Below are positions 35,918 through 45,216 of a stretch of DNA of 64,000 nucleotides, one piece after another. The stretch covers positions 1,922,001 through 1,986,000 of the forward strand of contig NC_015914.1 in assembly GCF_000222485.1 (NCBI RefSeq), given 5' to 3'. The stretch is from Cyclobacterium marinum DSM 745 (GTDB lineage Bacteria; Bacteroidota; Bacteroidia; Cytophagales; Cyclobacteriaceae). Both the position numbers and the translations under genes were made by a program. The notes beneath the pieces are model-generated. The model was not told the origin of the DNA, did not search any database, and saw nothing but the letters and a program-made list of their open reading frames with translations. Within the stretch, counting starts at the first letter, position 1; each line of letters opens with the position of its first letter.

Positions 35918-37843
35918 TTAAATCTTTATTTTATCTTCCACATTTAGGTTCATCATATCTTTCACCGTTTGCAAGATGCCCGAAGGATCAAAACCGCATT
36001 CATGATGCAATTCAATTTGCTCTCCGTGTTCAATTACTTTATCCGGAATACCCAAACGTTTTATTTTGGCTTGATAATCATGGTCCATCATCCATTCCAA
36101 GACAGCGCTACCAAATCCTCCCATCAGGCAACCGTCCTCCACAGTAATCACTTTGTCAAATTTACCAAAAACCTCATGCAACAATGACTCGTCAAGGGGT
36201 TTGACAAATCGCATGTCATAATGAGCAATACTAAGCCCTAGCGATTCAAACTTCTCGGCATTGTCGAGCACATAATTACCAATATGACCAATACTTAGAA
36301 TGGCAAGATCTTTACCTTCTGTAATTATTCTGCCTTGACCTGTAGGTATTTTTCTTAGGGGCTTTCTCCAATCTGGCATAACTCCCTGCCCTCTTGGATA
36401 CCTGATGGCATAAGGGGCCTGATGCTCTGCTCCTGATAACATTAGGTTTCGTAGCTCCTCTTCATTCATGGGGGCACTAACCACAAGATTAGGTACGCAA
36501 CGCAGATACGCTAAATCATATGCACCATGGTGGGTAGGTCCATCTGCACCGGCAAATCCTGCCCGATCCAGACAAAACACAACGGGCAAATCTTGAAGAC
36601 AAACGTCATGAATCACCTGATCATAGGCCCGCTGCATAAAGGTGCTGTAGATGTTACAAAAGGGTACCAAACCCTGTGTAGCCAATCCTGCAGAAAAAGT
36701 AACTGCATGCTGTTCTGCTATTCCCACATCAAAGGATCGATCAGGAAAAGCCTTCATCATGATATTCATGGAAGAGCCGGAGGGCATTGCAGGCGTAACC
36801 CCCACGATTTTATCATTCTTTTCTGCCAACTCGACCAAAGTGTGTCCAAAAACATCCTGATATTTTGGTGCTTGAGGAGTAGTAGGTATTTTTTTGGCTA
36901 TTTCACCGGTAATTTTATCAAATTTCCCCGGCGCATGCCATTTGGTTTGATCTTTTTCTGCGGGTGCGTATCCTTTACCTTTTACAGTAATACAATGAAG
37001 GATTTTTGGTCCCGGAATATCTTTAAGGTCATTGAGTACTTCCACCAGATGATTTACATCATGTCCATCTACCGGACCGAAATAGCGCAGATTTAAGGAC
37101 TCAAACAAATTGCTTTGTTTCAACAAGGCAGATTTTATGGCCCCCTCTACTTTTGAGACTACATCTTGAGCACTGAAACCAAATTTACTTATTTTACCCA
37201 GCAGGTGCCATACTTCGTCCTTCACCTTATTATAAGTATGGGAGGTGGTGATATCTGTAAGGTAATCCTTTAATGCACCAACATTGGGGTCAATAGACAT
37301 GCAATTGTCATTGAGGATGATCACCATATTACTGTCTGAAACACCGGCATGATTCATTGCTTCAAAGGCCATTCCCCCTGTCATCGCACCATCCCCTATT
37401 ACGGCAACATGTTGTCTTTTGGTATCGCCCTTATATTTTGAAGCCATGGCCATTCCCAAGGCAGCAGAGATGGAAGTACTGGAATGCCCAACGCCAAAAG
37501 AATCAAAAGGACTTTCTTTCCTTTTGGGAAATCCGGATAGGCCTTTGTATAATCTATTGGTATGAAAGTCATTCCTACGGCCGGTAAGGATCTTGTGCCC
37601 ATAAGCCTGATGCCCCACATCCCAAATCAATTGATCATCAGGAGTATTGAGCACATAATGCAATGCTACAGTAAGTTCCACGACACCTAAGCCAGCACCA
37701 AAGTGACCTCCATATACAGAAACATGGTCAATGATAAACTGTCTCAATTCATCACAGATTTGAACCAATTGGTCTTTACTGAGGTTTTTAAGGTCTTCCG
37801 GGTAATGGATTCCTCTAAGTAACTTTCCAGGTTCTATTTGCAT
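35918..37843 (-). CDS. dxs: 1-deoxy-D-xylulose-5-phosphate synthase
   Basis: The 641-residue protein is full length. It carries the thiamine diphosphate motif IGDGAMTGGMAFEAMNHAG near 150-168, the DXS catalytic region DRAGFAGADGPTHHGAYDL near 430-448 and the N-terminal HFGAGLGVVELT with the catalytic His. It condenses pyruvate and glyceraldehyde 3-phosphate to DXP, the first step of the non-mevalonate isoprenoid route, in the cytoplasm. Presence of dxs argues this bacterium makes isoprenoids by the MEP pathway. It is transcribed divergently from scpA and ends at a terminator. Confidence 0.97.
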   Translation of the reverse strand: MQIEPGKLLRGIHYPEDLKNLSKDQLVQICDELRQFIIDHVSVYGGHFGAGLGVVELTVALHYVLNTPDDQLIWDVGHQAYGHKILTGRRNDFHTNRLYKGLSGFPKRKESPFDSFGVGHSSTSISAALGMAMASKYKGDTKRQHVAVIGDGAMTGGMAFEAMNHAGVSDSNMVIILNDNCMSIDPNVGALKDYLTDITTSHTYNKVKDEVWHLLGKISKFGFSAQDVVSKVEGAIKSALLKQSNLFESLNLRYFGPVDGHDVNHLVEVLNDLKDIPGPKILHCITVKGKGYAPAEKDQTKWHAPGKFDKITGEIAKKIPTTPQAPKYQDVFGHTLVELAEKNDKIVGVTPAMPSGSSMNIMMKAFPDRSFDVGIAEQHAVTFSAGLATQGLVPFCNIYSTFMQRAYDQVIHDVCLQDLPVVFCLDRAGFAGADGPTHHGAYDLAYLRCVPNLVVSAPMNEEELRNLMLSGAEHQAPYAIRYPRGQGVMPDWRKPLRKIPTGQGRIITEGKDLAILSIGHIGNYVLDNAEKFESLGLSIAHYDMRFVKPLDESLLHEVFGKFDKVITVEDGCLMGGFGSAVLEWMMDHDYQAKIKRLGIPDKVIEHGEQIELHHECGFDPSGILQTVKDMMNLNVEDKIKI

Positions 37844-37953
37844 ATACTTATCTTCATTTACAGAAAACTATAACCTAATCATAGGATATAATGTTTAATA
37901 TTACCAATAATTATTCAGGCCTCCATACCTTTATGGAAATTATTGACATGCCT

Positions 37954-37983
37954 ATTGATTTAACAAGATATGTGATATCTTTG
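37954..37983 (+). promoter_or_regulatory. Promoter of the scpA operon
   Basis: A TTG at 37955-37957 and a perfect -7 box TATCTTTG at 37976-37983 are separated by 18 bp, matching the Bacteroidetes TTTG/TAnnTTTG layout. The expected start of transcription, near 37990, would give a leader of about 38 nt to the GTG of scpA. Confidence 0.55.
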
Positions 37984-38027
37984 AACACAATAAGAAATAC
38001 AAAAATAACAAAAAATAATCTTATCCA

Positions 38028-38783
38028 GTGAGTTTCGAAATCAAATTACCTTTATTCGAAGGGCCATTTGACCTTATGCTGTTCTTCATTGAGCGTGATG
38101 AACTGGATATATATGATATTCCTATATCTAAAATCACCAATGATTTTCTAGATTATATTCATCATTTAGAAAAAATGGAGATCGAAGTGGCAAGCGAATT
38201 TATATTATTTGCAGCCACGCTTATGAAAGTAAAATCGAAAATGTTGCTCCCTAGGCCTGAACTTAATGAGGATGGAGAAGAAATAGATCCTCGGGAAGAT
38301 CTAATAAAGCATTTGTTGGAATATAAAAAGTACAAGTCTGTGGTGGGCGAACTTGCCAGAATGGAAGAGGATAGAATGTCCAAATTTGCCAGAGGCAACG
38401 TGGTGCAAGAGCTCAAGCAGATCAATCAAATAGACCAGGTGGATGCCGAACTTCAGGACCTTGACCTGTATCGCTTATTAAAAGTGTACCAAAGGGTATT
38501 GACGAAATATGCGCATAGCCAAGATACCACAAAGCATACCGTGATTCAATATCCCTATTCCATAGAACAACAAAAATCATTGGTTTTAGATCGATTGGAA
38601 GAAAATCCCAGAATCCCTTTTTCAGACTTTATTGTTCTGAATCCTGATAAAATTTTTATTATCTATACTTTTTTAGCCATTTTAGAGCTCCTTCAGCTTA
38701 CGCTGGTGACAATAAAAATAGGAGAGGGGTTTAACAATTTCTGGGTAGAACGATTAGAAGCTATACCTGTAGAAAACTTATGA
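38028..38783 (+). CDS. scpA: Segregation and condensation protein A
   Basis: The 251-residue protein starts SFEIKLPLFEGPFDLMLFFI, the ScpA signature, and continues with EVASEFILFAATLMKVKSKMLLPRPE near 56-81 and a winged-helix C-terminus. ScpA is the kleisin that bridges the heads of the SMC dimer, with ScpB, in chromosome organisation. No scpB is next to it. The start is GTG. A promoter box lies upstream, and the flippase-like gene overlaps its last 4 bp. Confidence 0.95.
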   Translation: MSFEIKLPLFEGPFDLMLFFIERDELDIYDIPISKITNDFLDYIHHLEKMEIEVASEFILFAATLMKVKSKMLLPRPELNEDGEEIDPREDLIKHLLEYKKYKSVVGELARMEEDRMSKFARGNVVQELKQINQIDQVDAELQDLDLYRLLKVYQRVLTKYAHSQDTTKHTVIQYPYSIEQQKSLVLDRLEENPRIPFSDFIVLNPDKIFIIYTFLAILELLQLTLVTIKIGEGFNNFWVERLEAIPVENL

Positions 38784-39841
38784 AATTAGACAATAGGGAA
38801 GTATTTAAAACCTTAAATCCAAATAAGGTTTGGGTTCCTGTGTTTATTGGGATCGCCATAGTCTTTGCCATGTTTTACATGGATCCGACTGTAAATGCCC
38901 AAACTTTAAGGGGAGTTTTTGATGCTTCAATTTGGTCCATATTATTGGCAGTGGTTTTTATCGTCTTACGAGATGCCGGTTATGTTTTCCGAATCAGAGA
39001 AGTAACCAATAAACACTTGACTTGGACCAGGGCCATATATGTCATCATCTTGTGGGAATTTGCCTCTGCCGTGACACCGTCTATTGTTGGAGGAACGGCA
39101 GTAGCTGTATTTATCCTAAATAAAGAAGGCATCCCACTGGGGAAAGCTTTGGCCTTCACCATGCTTACCGCCATTATGGACAATTTATTTTTTGTCTTAG
39201 GGGCTCCCATCATTTTGTTTTTGGCCCAAGGCTATATTTTCCCTGAAAGCAGAGTGTTGGAAATGAGGTTGGGATCAAGTTTGGAATACCTGTTTTGGGG
39301 AAGTTACACCTTGTATACCATATATTCCGTATTGATGGCTTTGGCCTTATTTTATCGACCTAGGGTTTTTAAGTGGATAATGCTTAGGTTGTTTTCTATC
39401 AAATGGCTTCGAAAATGGAAGTACCAAGCCAATAATTATGGCGATCAAATCATTGAAGCTAGCAAGGAACTTAAAGGAAAAAATTTCAAATATTGGCTGA
39501 TTATTATCCTAACGACCATCTTCATTTGGTCTTCAAGATACTTAATGCTCAATGCCCTTATTTCGGCCTTTGAAACACTTTCTGTCTTCCAACATGTGGT
39601 AGTTTTTGCAAGGCAAATCATTATGTGGATCGTGATGATGATCAGCCCAACCCCCGGAAGCAGTGGAACTGCAGAGTTTTTCTTTACACAGTTCTTCAAC
39701 GAATTCCTTACCGGTTATACCTTTGTGACCAGTATACTTTGGCGGATGTTTTCTTATTATCCCTACCTATTATTGGGAGCCATCTTTTTACCAAGGTGGG
39801 TTAGGCAGGTGTTTTTTAAGAAAAAAAATGGAATAAAGTAA
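38780..39841 (+). CDS. Lysylphosphatidylglycerol synthetase/UPF0104-type membrane protein
   Basis: The 353-residue protein has seven or eight predicted transmembrane segments. It shows the family motif WEFASAVTPSIVGGTAVAVF near residue 90 and the C-terminal MMISPTPGSSGTAEFFF near 288, found in LPG synthase transmembrane domains and UPF0104 flippase-like proteins. Members are proposed to move lipids across the inner membrane. No tRNA-dependent synthase domain is attached, so lysyl transfer is not implied. It overlaps scpA by 4 bp (ATGA). Confidence 0.88.
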   Translation: MKLDNREVFKTLNPNKVWVPVFIGIAIVFAMFYMDPTVNAQTLRGVFDASIWSILLAVVFIVLRDAGYVFRIREVTNKHLTWTRAIYVIILWEFASAVTPSIVGGTAVAVFILNKEGIPLGKALAFTMLTAIMDNLFFVLGAPIILFLAQGYIFPESRVLEMRLGSSLEYLFWGSYTLYTIYSVLMALALFYRPRVFKWIMLRLFSIKWLRKWKYQANNYGDQIIEASKELKGKNFKYWLIIILTTIFIWSSRYLMLNALISAFETLSVFQHVVVFARQIIMWIVMMISPTPGSSGTAEFFFTQFFNEFLTGYTFVTSILWRMFSYYPYLLLGAIFLPRWVRQVFFKKKNGIK

Positions 39842-39855
39842 GCAAGAAAAGCTTT

Positions 39856-41226
39856 CTACATGGCGTCCAATACCATCACCCAATCGTGTCCTTTGCCACC
39901 CGTACTTGGTGCTGTGTAAGTAAATGATGGGGAACTGCTGACAATTCCGGCATCAAACCAAGCACCTGTCCGCGGATCATACCATGAGCATTTCAAGGTT
40001 TTGGATTTCAAAATGGAGGTGTTTAAGGTGACTTCTTTTCCTGTAGGAATATAAATCATCGCATAACTGCCCTCCTGATCTCTGGTAGCTATCACATAAC
40101 TCTCATCATCTACTTGGGTATCAACCACCATAAGCTGATCCGGAACTCTGGTCAAATAAGGCCTACTCAACATCAGGTTTTTAAGGTGTTGAACTTGTGT
40201 GGCCATAGGGAGATCCAAGGCAACTTTCCAAGGGCGCAAGGGCAGATTGATTCCTTCCCTCTCCGCCGTAAACATCTGCCAGACTGCATGACAGCCATAG
40301 GACTGACCAAAAGCACCGGCAAAAACATTCCAATACATGATTCTGCGAATATCTTCCGGGATGCTGTGCCCTAATTCTTCCGGCTTAAAGCAATTGGGAT
40401 GATCTTCATAAAGTGGCTCCCCATCAATAGTGGGCTTTATGGGTGCTAGATTATAATCGTGGTTGATTTTTTTATAGGTAGCTTGGGTCGGACAATGACC
40501 CGTTTGGTGCATATTAAAGTCCAACCACTCGTCATTATGAAACCAATTGCTTGATCCTCCCGGAGCTGAAGGCTGGGGGTGGAAAGTCATCAGGGTATTT
40601 TCAATGCCCCCGGTGCCACTAGCAATTCCTTTGGCCATGGCCCGCCAGAGTTCAACATCTGTGCTGTTCTCTCTTGGATTTCTATCACCACCTATAACCC
40701 ATATCAAATTGGTGAAATCCTTGAATCTCTGCCCCATCCATCTACCAAAAACTTCCGCATTATCCACATTAAAAACCTCAGGCCCTACACCCCAGCCTTT
40801 CTTGAAAACTTTATCCCCCCAAGTAGGTAGCAAGGCAACATACATGTCTTTTGCTGCTGCTTTGTTCAATACTTTAGCGATATAATCAAAATATCGGGGA
40901 TTGGGTTGGGTAGGGTCATTTTCAAATAAAGGAGTTTCTCCATAGGCATTTGGGCTGTTTAGGCCATCAATTTCTGCCAATGCTACTGCTTGTATTACAT
41001 TGAACCCTTGTTCGGCCCGCTTGTTTAGGTAATAGTCTATTTCTTCATCATCACATCTGTGAAACAACTCCCAGGCTGTATCTGCCATCCAAAAAAAGGG
41101 CTTTCCATCTTCTTTTACAAGAAACCTTTGATTGTCAGACACTTTAATCCTAGGCAAAGAATTTTGAGAAAAACTTGAGCTAACAAGGATGAATACAAAA
41201 TATAGAGTAGAGAATACTATTCGCAT
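39856..41226 (-). CDS. DUF4038/GH140-like glycoside hydrolase
   Basis: The 456-residue protein has a signal peptide (FSTLYFVFILVSSSFS). A TIM-barrel catalytic region contains PFFWMADTAWELFHR near residue 43, NLIWVIGGDRNPREN near 174 and IDGEPLYEDHP near 264. A C-terminal beta-sandwich domain follows (about 370-456). The DUF4038 family contains GH140 apiosidases that act on plant rhamnogalacturonan II. The acidic residues expected for catalysis occur as GGDR and DGEP. The linkage cleaved is inferred. It is convergent with the scpA operon. Confidence 0.8.
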   Translation of the reverse strand: MRIVFSTLYFVFILVSSSFSQNSLPRIKVSDNQRFLVKEDGKPFFWMADTAWELFHRCDDEEIDYYLNKRAEQGFNVIQAVALAEIDGLNSPNAYGETPLFENDPTQPNPRYFDYIAKVLNKAAAKDMYVALLPTWGDKVFKKGWGVGPEVFNVDNAEVFGRWMGQRFKDFTNLIWVIGGDRNPRENSTDVELWRAMAKGIASGTGGIENTLMTFHPQPSAPGGSSNWFHNDEWLDFNMHQTGHCPTQATYKKINHDYNLAPIKPTIDGEPLYEDHPNCFKPEELGHSIPEDIRRIMYWNVFAGAFGQSYGCHAVWQMFTAEREGINLPLRPWKVALDLPMATQVQHLKNLMLSRPYLTRVPDQLMVVDTQVDDESYVIATRDQEGSYAMIYIPTGKEVTLNTSILKSKTLKCSWYDPRTGAWFDAGIVSSSPSFTYTAPSTGGKGHDWVMVLDAM

Positions 41227-41325
41227 GGCGTATCAGGTTTATCTGTCGCCAAATTAAAAAAAATCCGTTAAGGCTGTGATTTTGAACCTAATGAATCATC
41301 AACAATTGTTAAAAAATCTTAAATT

Positions 41326-41360
41326 TTTCTATCCCTCTCAAACTCTGAGAGGGATAGAAA
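41326..41360 (-). terminator. Intrinsic terminator of ndk
   Basis: A perfect 15-bp inverted repeat (41326-41340 against 41346-41360, 5-nt loop AACTC) begins 11 bp beyond the ndk stop codon. On the minus strand the hairpin is followed by AT-rich sequence that includes a T-run. Confidence 0.75.
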
Positions 41361-41371
41361 ACAGATTAACT

Positions 41372-41788
41372 TTATTTTTCAAATGCATTAAAAAAGAAGC
41401 TTCCTTCAATTTCAGCATTTTCATCAGAGTCAGATCCATGAACGGCATTTGCCTCAATGGAGGTAGCGTATAATTTTCTAATGGTGCCTTCCTCTGCATC
41501 ATCAGGATTGGTAGCACCTATTAATTTTCTAAAATCAGCAATGGCATTGTCTTTCTCTAAAATTGCGGCAATAATTGGTCCTGAAGACATATACTTACAC
41601 AATGCGCTGTAAAAGGGCCTTTCTTCATGAACTTTGTAAAATTCTCCCGCCAATTCTTCATTCAGCTGGGTTTTCTTCAATGCAATGATTTTAAATCCTG
41701 CCTCTTCGATCATTTTTAAAATTGCTCCTGAATTTCCAGCACCGAAGGCATCAGGCTTGATCATGGTAAACGTTCTATTGGTAGCCAT
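41372..41788 (-). CDS. ndk: Nucleoside-diphosphate kinase
   Basis: The 138-residue protein matches Ndk along its length: [18 protein letters not shown] near the start, the catalytic His in [18 protein letters not shown] near 116, and the conserved tail. It transfers the gamma phosphate between nucleoside triphosphates and diphosphates. It is divergent from the DHH phosphoesterase gene. In other Bacteroidetes ndk, a DHH phosphoesterase and an FKBP lipoprotein gene commonly lie together; here the same three are adjacent. Confidence 0.97.
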   Translation of the reverse strand: MATNRTFTMIKPDAFGAGNSGAILKMIEEAGFKIIALKKTQLNEELAGEFYKVHEERPFYSALCKYMSSGPIIAAILEKDNAIADFRKLIGATNPDDAEEGTIRKLYATSIEANAVHGSDSDENAEIEGSFFFNAFEK

Positions 41789-41969
41789 AAAATTTTATTT
41801 GGATTATTAGTTAAGGTTGTAAAATTAATCCTTTTAAGTTAAAGTGCGAAAGTTTAAAACAGATAATAAATAAAGTCTATCTTTCGATAAAATAGGAATT
41901 GGGAATTTCAGAAAATTATATGGAACTTTGTCATCTGTGTTTTTTAAATACGGTACTCAATTATTACAC

Positions 41970-43019
41970 ATGCAGAATATAAATCTATTTAAAGAACAGA
42001 TTTCTTCAGCTTCGTCCAAAAAGATTATTATCACAACCCATCATAAACCTGACGCAGATGCGCTTGGATCTTCATTAGCTTTAGCCGGCTATTTAAATAA
42101 GAAAAATCACCAAGTGGATGTAATTACGCCGTCAGACTATCCTGTTTTCCTTCATTGGATGAAAGGGAATGATGAAGTGATAAATTATGAAGACCCTGAA
42201 AAGGTTGAGAAAGCTGAAAAATTGATTGCTGAGGCAGATATTATATTCTGCTTGGACTTCTGTTGTCTTAGTCGACTTCAAAAAATGGAAGACTCCGTGC
42301 GTCAATCCAAGGCTTATATTGTCAATATAGACCACCATCAGGAACCTGAGGACTTTGCGGATTTCAGCTTTTGCAGCACTGAAGCAGCAGCCACCTGTGA
42401 GTTATTGTATGACTTAATGGTAAAAGTAGGGGATAGAGATCTGATTGATAAGGACATCGCCGAATGCCTCTATTCGGGAATTATGACCGACACCGGAGGG
42501 TTCAGACATCCCAATACCACCAAAAATGTACATTTAGTAACAGCGGAATTAATTGATCTGGGAGCTGACAACTCCAAGATTGCTCGGCTAATATATGATA
42601 CTTACTCAGTAAATCGACTAAAATTTTTAGGATTTGCCCTTACCAGAAGGTTGACTATTTTACCGGAATTTAACACTGCTTTTTTTGCTATTAGTAAAAA
42701 GGACCTGAGGAAATACCAATCCCAAACCGGAGATACGGAAGGTCTGGTAAATTATGCCCTTTCTTTGGACGGAATTAAAATTGCAGCCTTATTTACAGAA
42801 AGGAAAGATGGAGTTAAAATCTCTTTTCGCTCTGCTGAAGACGTATCTGTAAATAAATTTGCAGCAAAATACTTTAATGGAGGAGGGCATAAAAATGCTT
42901 CCGGGGGTATTTCAGATGTAAATTTAGAGCAAACCGTAGATCGGTTTAAAGAATTAATAAAAGAAAACAAACAAATCTTATTTAATCAATTAGAATTAGT
43001 CGATGAAAAAAATCAATAA
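41970..43019 (+). CDS. DHH/DHHA1 phosphoesterase (NrnA-like)
   Basis: The 349-residue protein has the DHH domain motifs: HHKPDADALGSS near 21-32, IIFCLDFCCLSR near 90, VNIDHHQEPEDF near 118 and YSGIMTDTGGFRH near 168. A C-terminal DHHA1 domain ends in NGGGHKNASGG near 313. NrnA-type enzymes degrade nano-RNA and dephosphorylate pAp; some cleave c-di-AMP products. The ATG at 41970 is used, since the earlier TTG at 41928 lies upstream of all conserved sequence. The FKBP gene overlaps its last 17 bp. Confidence 0.9.
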   Translation: MQNINLFKEQISSASSKKIIITTHHKPDADALGSSLALAGYLNKKNHQVDVITPSDYPVFLHWMKGNDEVINYEDPEKVEKAEKLIAEADIIFCLDFCCLSRLQKMEDSVRQSKAYIVNIDHHQEPEDFADFSFCSTEAAATCELLYDLMVKVGDRDLIDKDIAECLYSGIMTDTGGFRHPNTTKNVHLVTAELIDLGADNSKIARLIYDTYSVNRLKFLGFALTRRLTILPEFNTAFFAISKKDLRKYQSQTGDTEGLVNYALSLDGIKIAALFTERKDGVKISFRSAEDVSVNKFAAKYFNGGGHKNASGGISDVNLEQTVDRFKELIKENKQILFNQLELVDEKNQ

Positions 43020-43932
43020 TTTAGTTTTTGGTGCCTTGGTGTTGGCATCTAGTTCCCTGTTGTACTCTTGTGAGAAGACAGAAACAACCTCAGACGGAAT
43101 TGAATACCGTTATGTATCAAAAGGTGACAAAGCAACCAAAGATGGTGAATTTGTCGTTTATCATTTTACTGCCAAAACGGGAAGTGACTCCTTGTTTATC
43201 TCTAGTTACGATCAACCAATGCCTCCTTATTTGCAGCACATAGATACTGCAACAGCCAGAACAGGTGTTGATGAGATTTTTTTAAACCTCAACAATGGTG
43301 ACAGTATCGTAATTACTTCAACTGCCGAAAAAATCTTCACCCCTGAAGGTGTACCTCCTTTCTTGGAAAATGACGAAACAGTAACCATACAGATAGGTGT
43401 AGTAAATGTATTGGAAGAAGAAGTATTCCAAGATTACTTCAATGACTTGGCAGCTGAAGGACAAAGAAAACAGGCTGAAGAAGCTAAAGTTCAGTTGGAA
43501 GATGATATCCAATCCATTGAAAGCTATATTTCTGAAAATAATTTGGACGCTGACAAGACAGAATCAGGTGTTTATTACGTCATAGAGAAAGAAGGCTCAG
43601 GCGCCCAAATAGAACAAGGAGACGAAATCTCTGTAAACTATACCGGTTATGTGCTAGACGGTACGGTATTCGATACCAGTATTGAAAGCAAAGCCAAAGA
43701 TGCAGGAACCTATACAGAAGGAAGACCTTATGAACCGTTTACTTTCAGTGTAGGCCAAGGTATGGTAATTCCGGGTTGGGATGAAGGTCTTCAATTGTTA
43801 AAAAAGGGTTCAAAAGCAAAATTATTGATTCCTTCTCCACTAGCCTATGGGCCTAGCCAAAGAGGAGCAGTAATTGTACCTAACTCTATTTTAATATTTG
43901 ACGTGGAAGTTACTGACGTAAAAAAGCAGTAA
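43003..43932 (+). CDS. FKBP-type peptidyl-prolyl isomerase lipoprotein 1 (two-domain)
   Basis: The 309-residue lipoprotein (signal ending LLYSC) has a degenerate first FKBP-like domain at about 30-135, a charged helical linker at about 145-185, and a full C-terminal FKBP domain (VNYTGYVLDGTVFDTS near 214, VIPGWDEGLQLLKKGSKAKL near 257). It would catalyse proline isomerisation in the periplasm. It resembles gliding-associated FKBP lipoproteins such as GldI of Flavobacterium in family and location, but orthology is not proven. It overlaps the DHH gene by 17 bp and leads a run of three FKBP genes. Confidence 0.88.
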   Translation: MKKINNLVFGALVLASSSLLYSCEKTETTSDGIEYRYVSKGDKATKDGEFVVYHFTAKTGSDSLFISSYDQPMPPYLQHIDTATARTGVDEIFLNLNNGDSIVITSTAEKIFTPEGVPPFLENDETVTIQIGVVNVLEEEVFQDYFNDLAAEGQRKQAEEAKVQLEDDIQSIESYISENNLDADKTESGVYYVIEKEGSGAQIEQGDEISVNYTGYVLDGTVFDTSIESKAKDAGTYTEGRPYEPFTFSVGQGMVIPGWDEGLQLLKKGSKAKLLIPSPLAYGPSQRGAVIVPNSILIFDVEVTDVKKQ

Positions 43933-43979
43933 CTTATTAAATAACTGCTTTTGTAACTATTATTATATACATACCTACC

Positions 43980-44525
43980 ATGATTAGAAATATTAAGTAT
44001 TTGGCACTCATGCCTCTTTTCGCTGTTTTACTTTCCTGTGTTTCAGAAGAGGAAAATTTGGACGTAATTTTTGAAGAAGATCTCGATAAAATCGAAACCT
44101 ATATTCAGAATTTCCCGGACGAATACATGAAAAAAGAAGAAATAGAAGGAACAGGTATTGTACTATTGTTTACTGAAGTGGTAGAAGAAGGTGAAGTAGC
44201 TGCTTTCAGGGATACTTTGGCAGTTGATTACACAGGAATGTTATTGGACGGTACGGTGTTTGACTCTTCCATTGAGCAAACGGCAAGGGACAATGGGCTC
44301 TATAGCGAATCCAGAACTTACGAACCTTATGAATTAGTGCTAGGAGTTTCAAGTGTTATCCAAGGTTGGCACGGGGCACTTTCTCTAATGAAAGAAGGAG
44401 AAAAAGCTACGGCACTTATTCCTTCCTATTATGGTTATGGAAGTCAGGCTGCAGGTTCTATCCCACCAAACTCGGTGTTGGTTTTTGAGTTAGACCTGAC
44501 CGAAATCAGACCTTATCAACCTTAA
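43980..44525 (+). CDS. FKBP-type peptidyl-prolyl isomerase lipoprotein 2
   Basis: The 181-residue lipoprotein (LFAVLLSC) has a single FKBP domain: VDYTGMLLDGTVFDSS near 82-97, VIQGWHGALSLMKEGEKATALIPS near 125-148 and SIPPNSVLVFELDL at the end. It lies 47 bp after the first FKBP gene and 15 bp before the third. The domain looks like a duplicate of its neighbours. A likely periplasmic folding catalyst. Confidence 0.87.
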   Translation: MIRNIKYLALMPLFAVLLSCVSEEENLDVIFEEDLDKIETYIQNFPDEYMKKEEIEGTGIVLLFTEVVEEGEVAAFRDTLAVDYTGMLLDGTVFDSSIEQTARDNGLYSESRTYEPYELVLGVSSVIQGWHGALSLMKEGEKATALIPSYYGYGSQAAGSIPPNSVLVFELDLTEIRPYQP

Positions 44526-44540
44526 ACAAATAGCTAAAGG

Positions 44541-45101
44541 ATGAGTATGAAGCAATTTATAATTATTTTCTGCGTGGCCATAATTAGTTTTTCTTGTGAT
44601 AACAATTTGAGTGGCTATGGCTACCCAAGCTATGACTCGGAAGGGAATTTAGCCATTGACAGGGAAAAAATTGACACCTATTTAGAAACTGCTCAATATG
44701 ACAGTCTTTATAGGATTCACGATCCTTCGGGAGTGGTAGTCATAGTGACAGAAGAAGGAACCGGATCTAGGCCTGTTTCAGGGAATGTGGTTTATACCAA
44801 TTATACCGGTTATTTGTTGGATGGGACTGTTTTTGACTCCAACCTTGAAGACGTGGCCATAGAAAATGACATTTATGATGAAGACAGAAATTATGATATA
44901 TTTTCTTTCTTCCTTGGGCAAAGTACTTCTAATGGTGGAGCCATTCAAGGTTTTACTTTAGGGTTTCAGAGAATTAGAAGTGGCGCAAAAGCCACCATTA
45001 TCATCCCATCTCCCTATGCCTATCAAGACAATGAGAACGTCGCAAGGGTTCCGGCCAACTCAGTATTGGTATTTGATGTTGATTTCCTAGGAATGGATTA
45101 A
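44541..45101 (+). CDS. FKBP-type peptidyl-prolyl isomerase lipoprotein 3
   Basis: The 186-residue lipoprotein (signal ending ISFSC) has an FKBP domain: TNYTGYLLDGTVFDSN near 87-102, GAIQGFTLGFQRIRSGAKATIIIPS near 133 and the closing VPANSVLVFDVDF. Its core has FTLGF in place of the usual W-containing GW segment, so isomerase activity may be altered. It is the last gene of the DHH-FKBP operon and ends before a strong bidirectional terminator. Confidence 0.85.
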   Translation: MSMKQFIIIFCVAIISFSCDNNLSGYGYPSYDSEGNLAIDREKIDTYLETAQYDSLYRIHDPSGVVVIVTEEGTGSRPVSGNVVYTNYTGYLLDGTVFDSNLEDVAIENDIYDEDRNYDIFSFFLGQSTSNGGAIQGFTLGFQRIRSGAKATIIIPSPYAYQDNENVARVPANSVLVFDVDFLGMD

Positions 45102-45159
45102 ACCCGAAAGATGCAATAAAAAATCTATTACGAATCCGGGGTACCCCCTTATATATGGT

Positions 45160-45192
45160 AAAAGGCCGGTGGAAGTTTTCCACCGGCCTTTT
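45160..45192. terminator. Bidirectional terminator between the FKBP operon and guaB
   Basis: A perfect 15-bp GC-rich stem (AAAAGGCCGGTGGAA and its complement) with a 3-nt loop is followed by Ts on both strands. It lies 58 bp after the third FKBP gene and 24 bp beyond the guaB stop. Confidence 0.85.
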
Positions 45193-45216
45193 TATCATTA
45201 TTGAATTGTCTTGCTT

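Noticed and set aside
36527..37096. 189-residue plus-strand frame inside dxs
   Set aside because: Shadow of the dxs coding strand with no domain.
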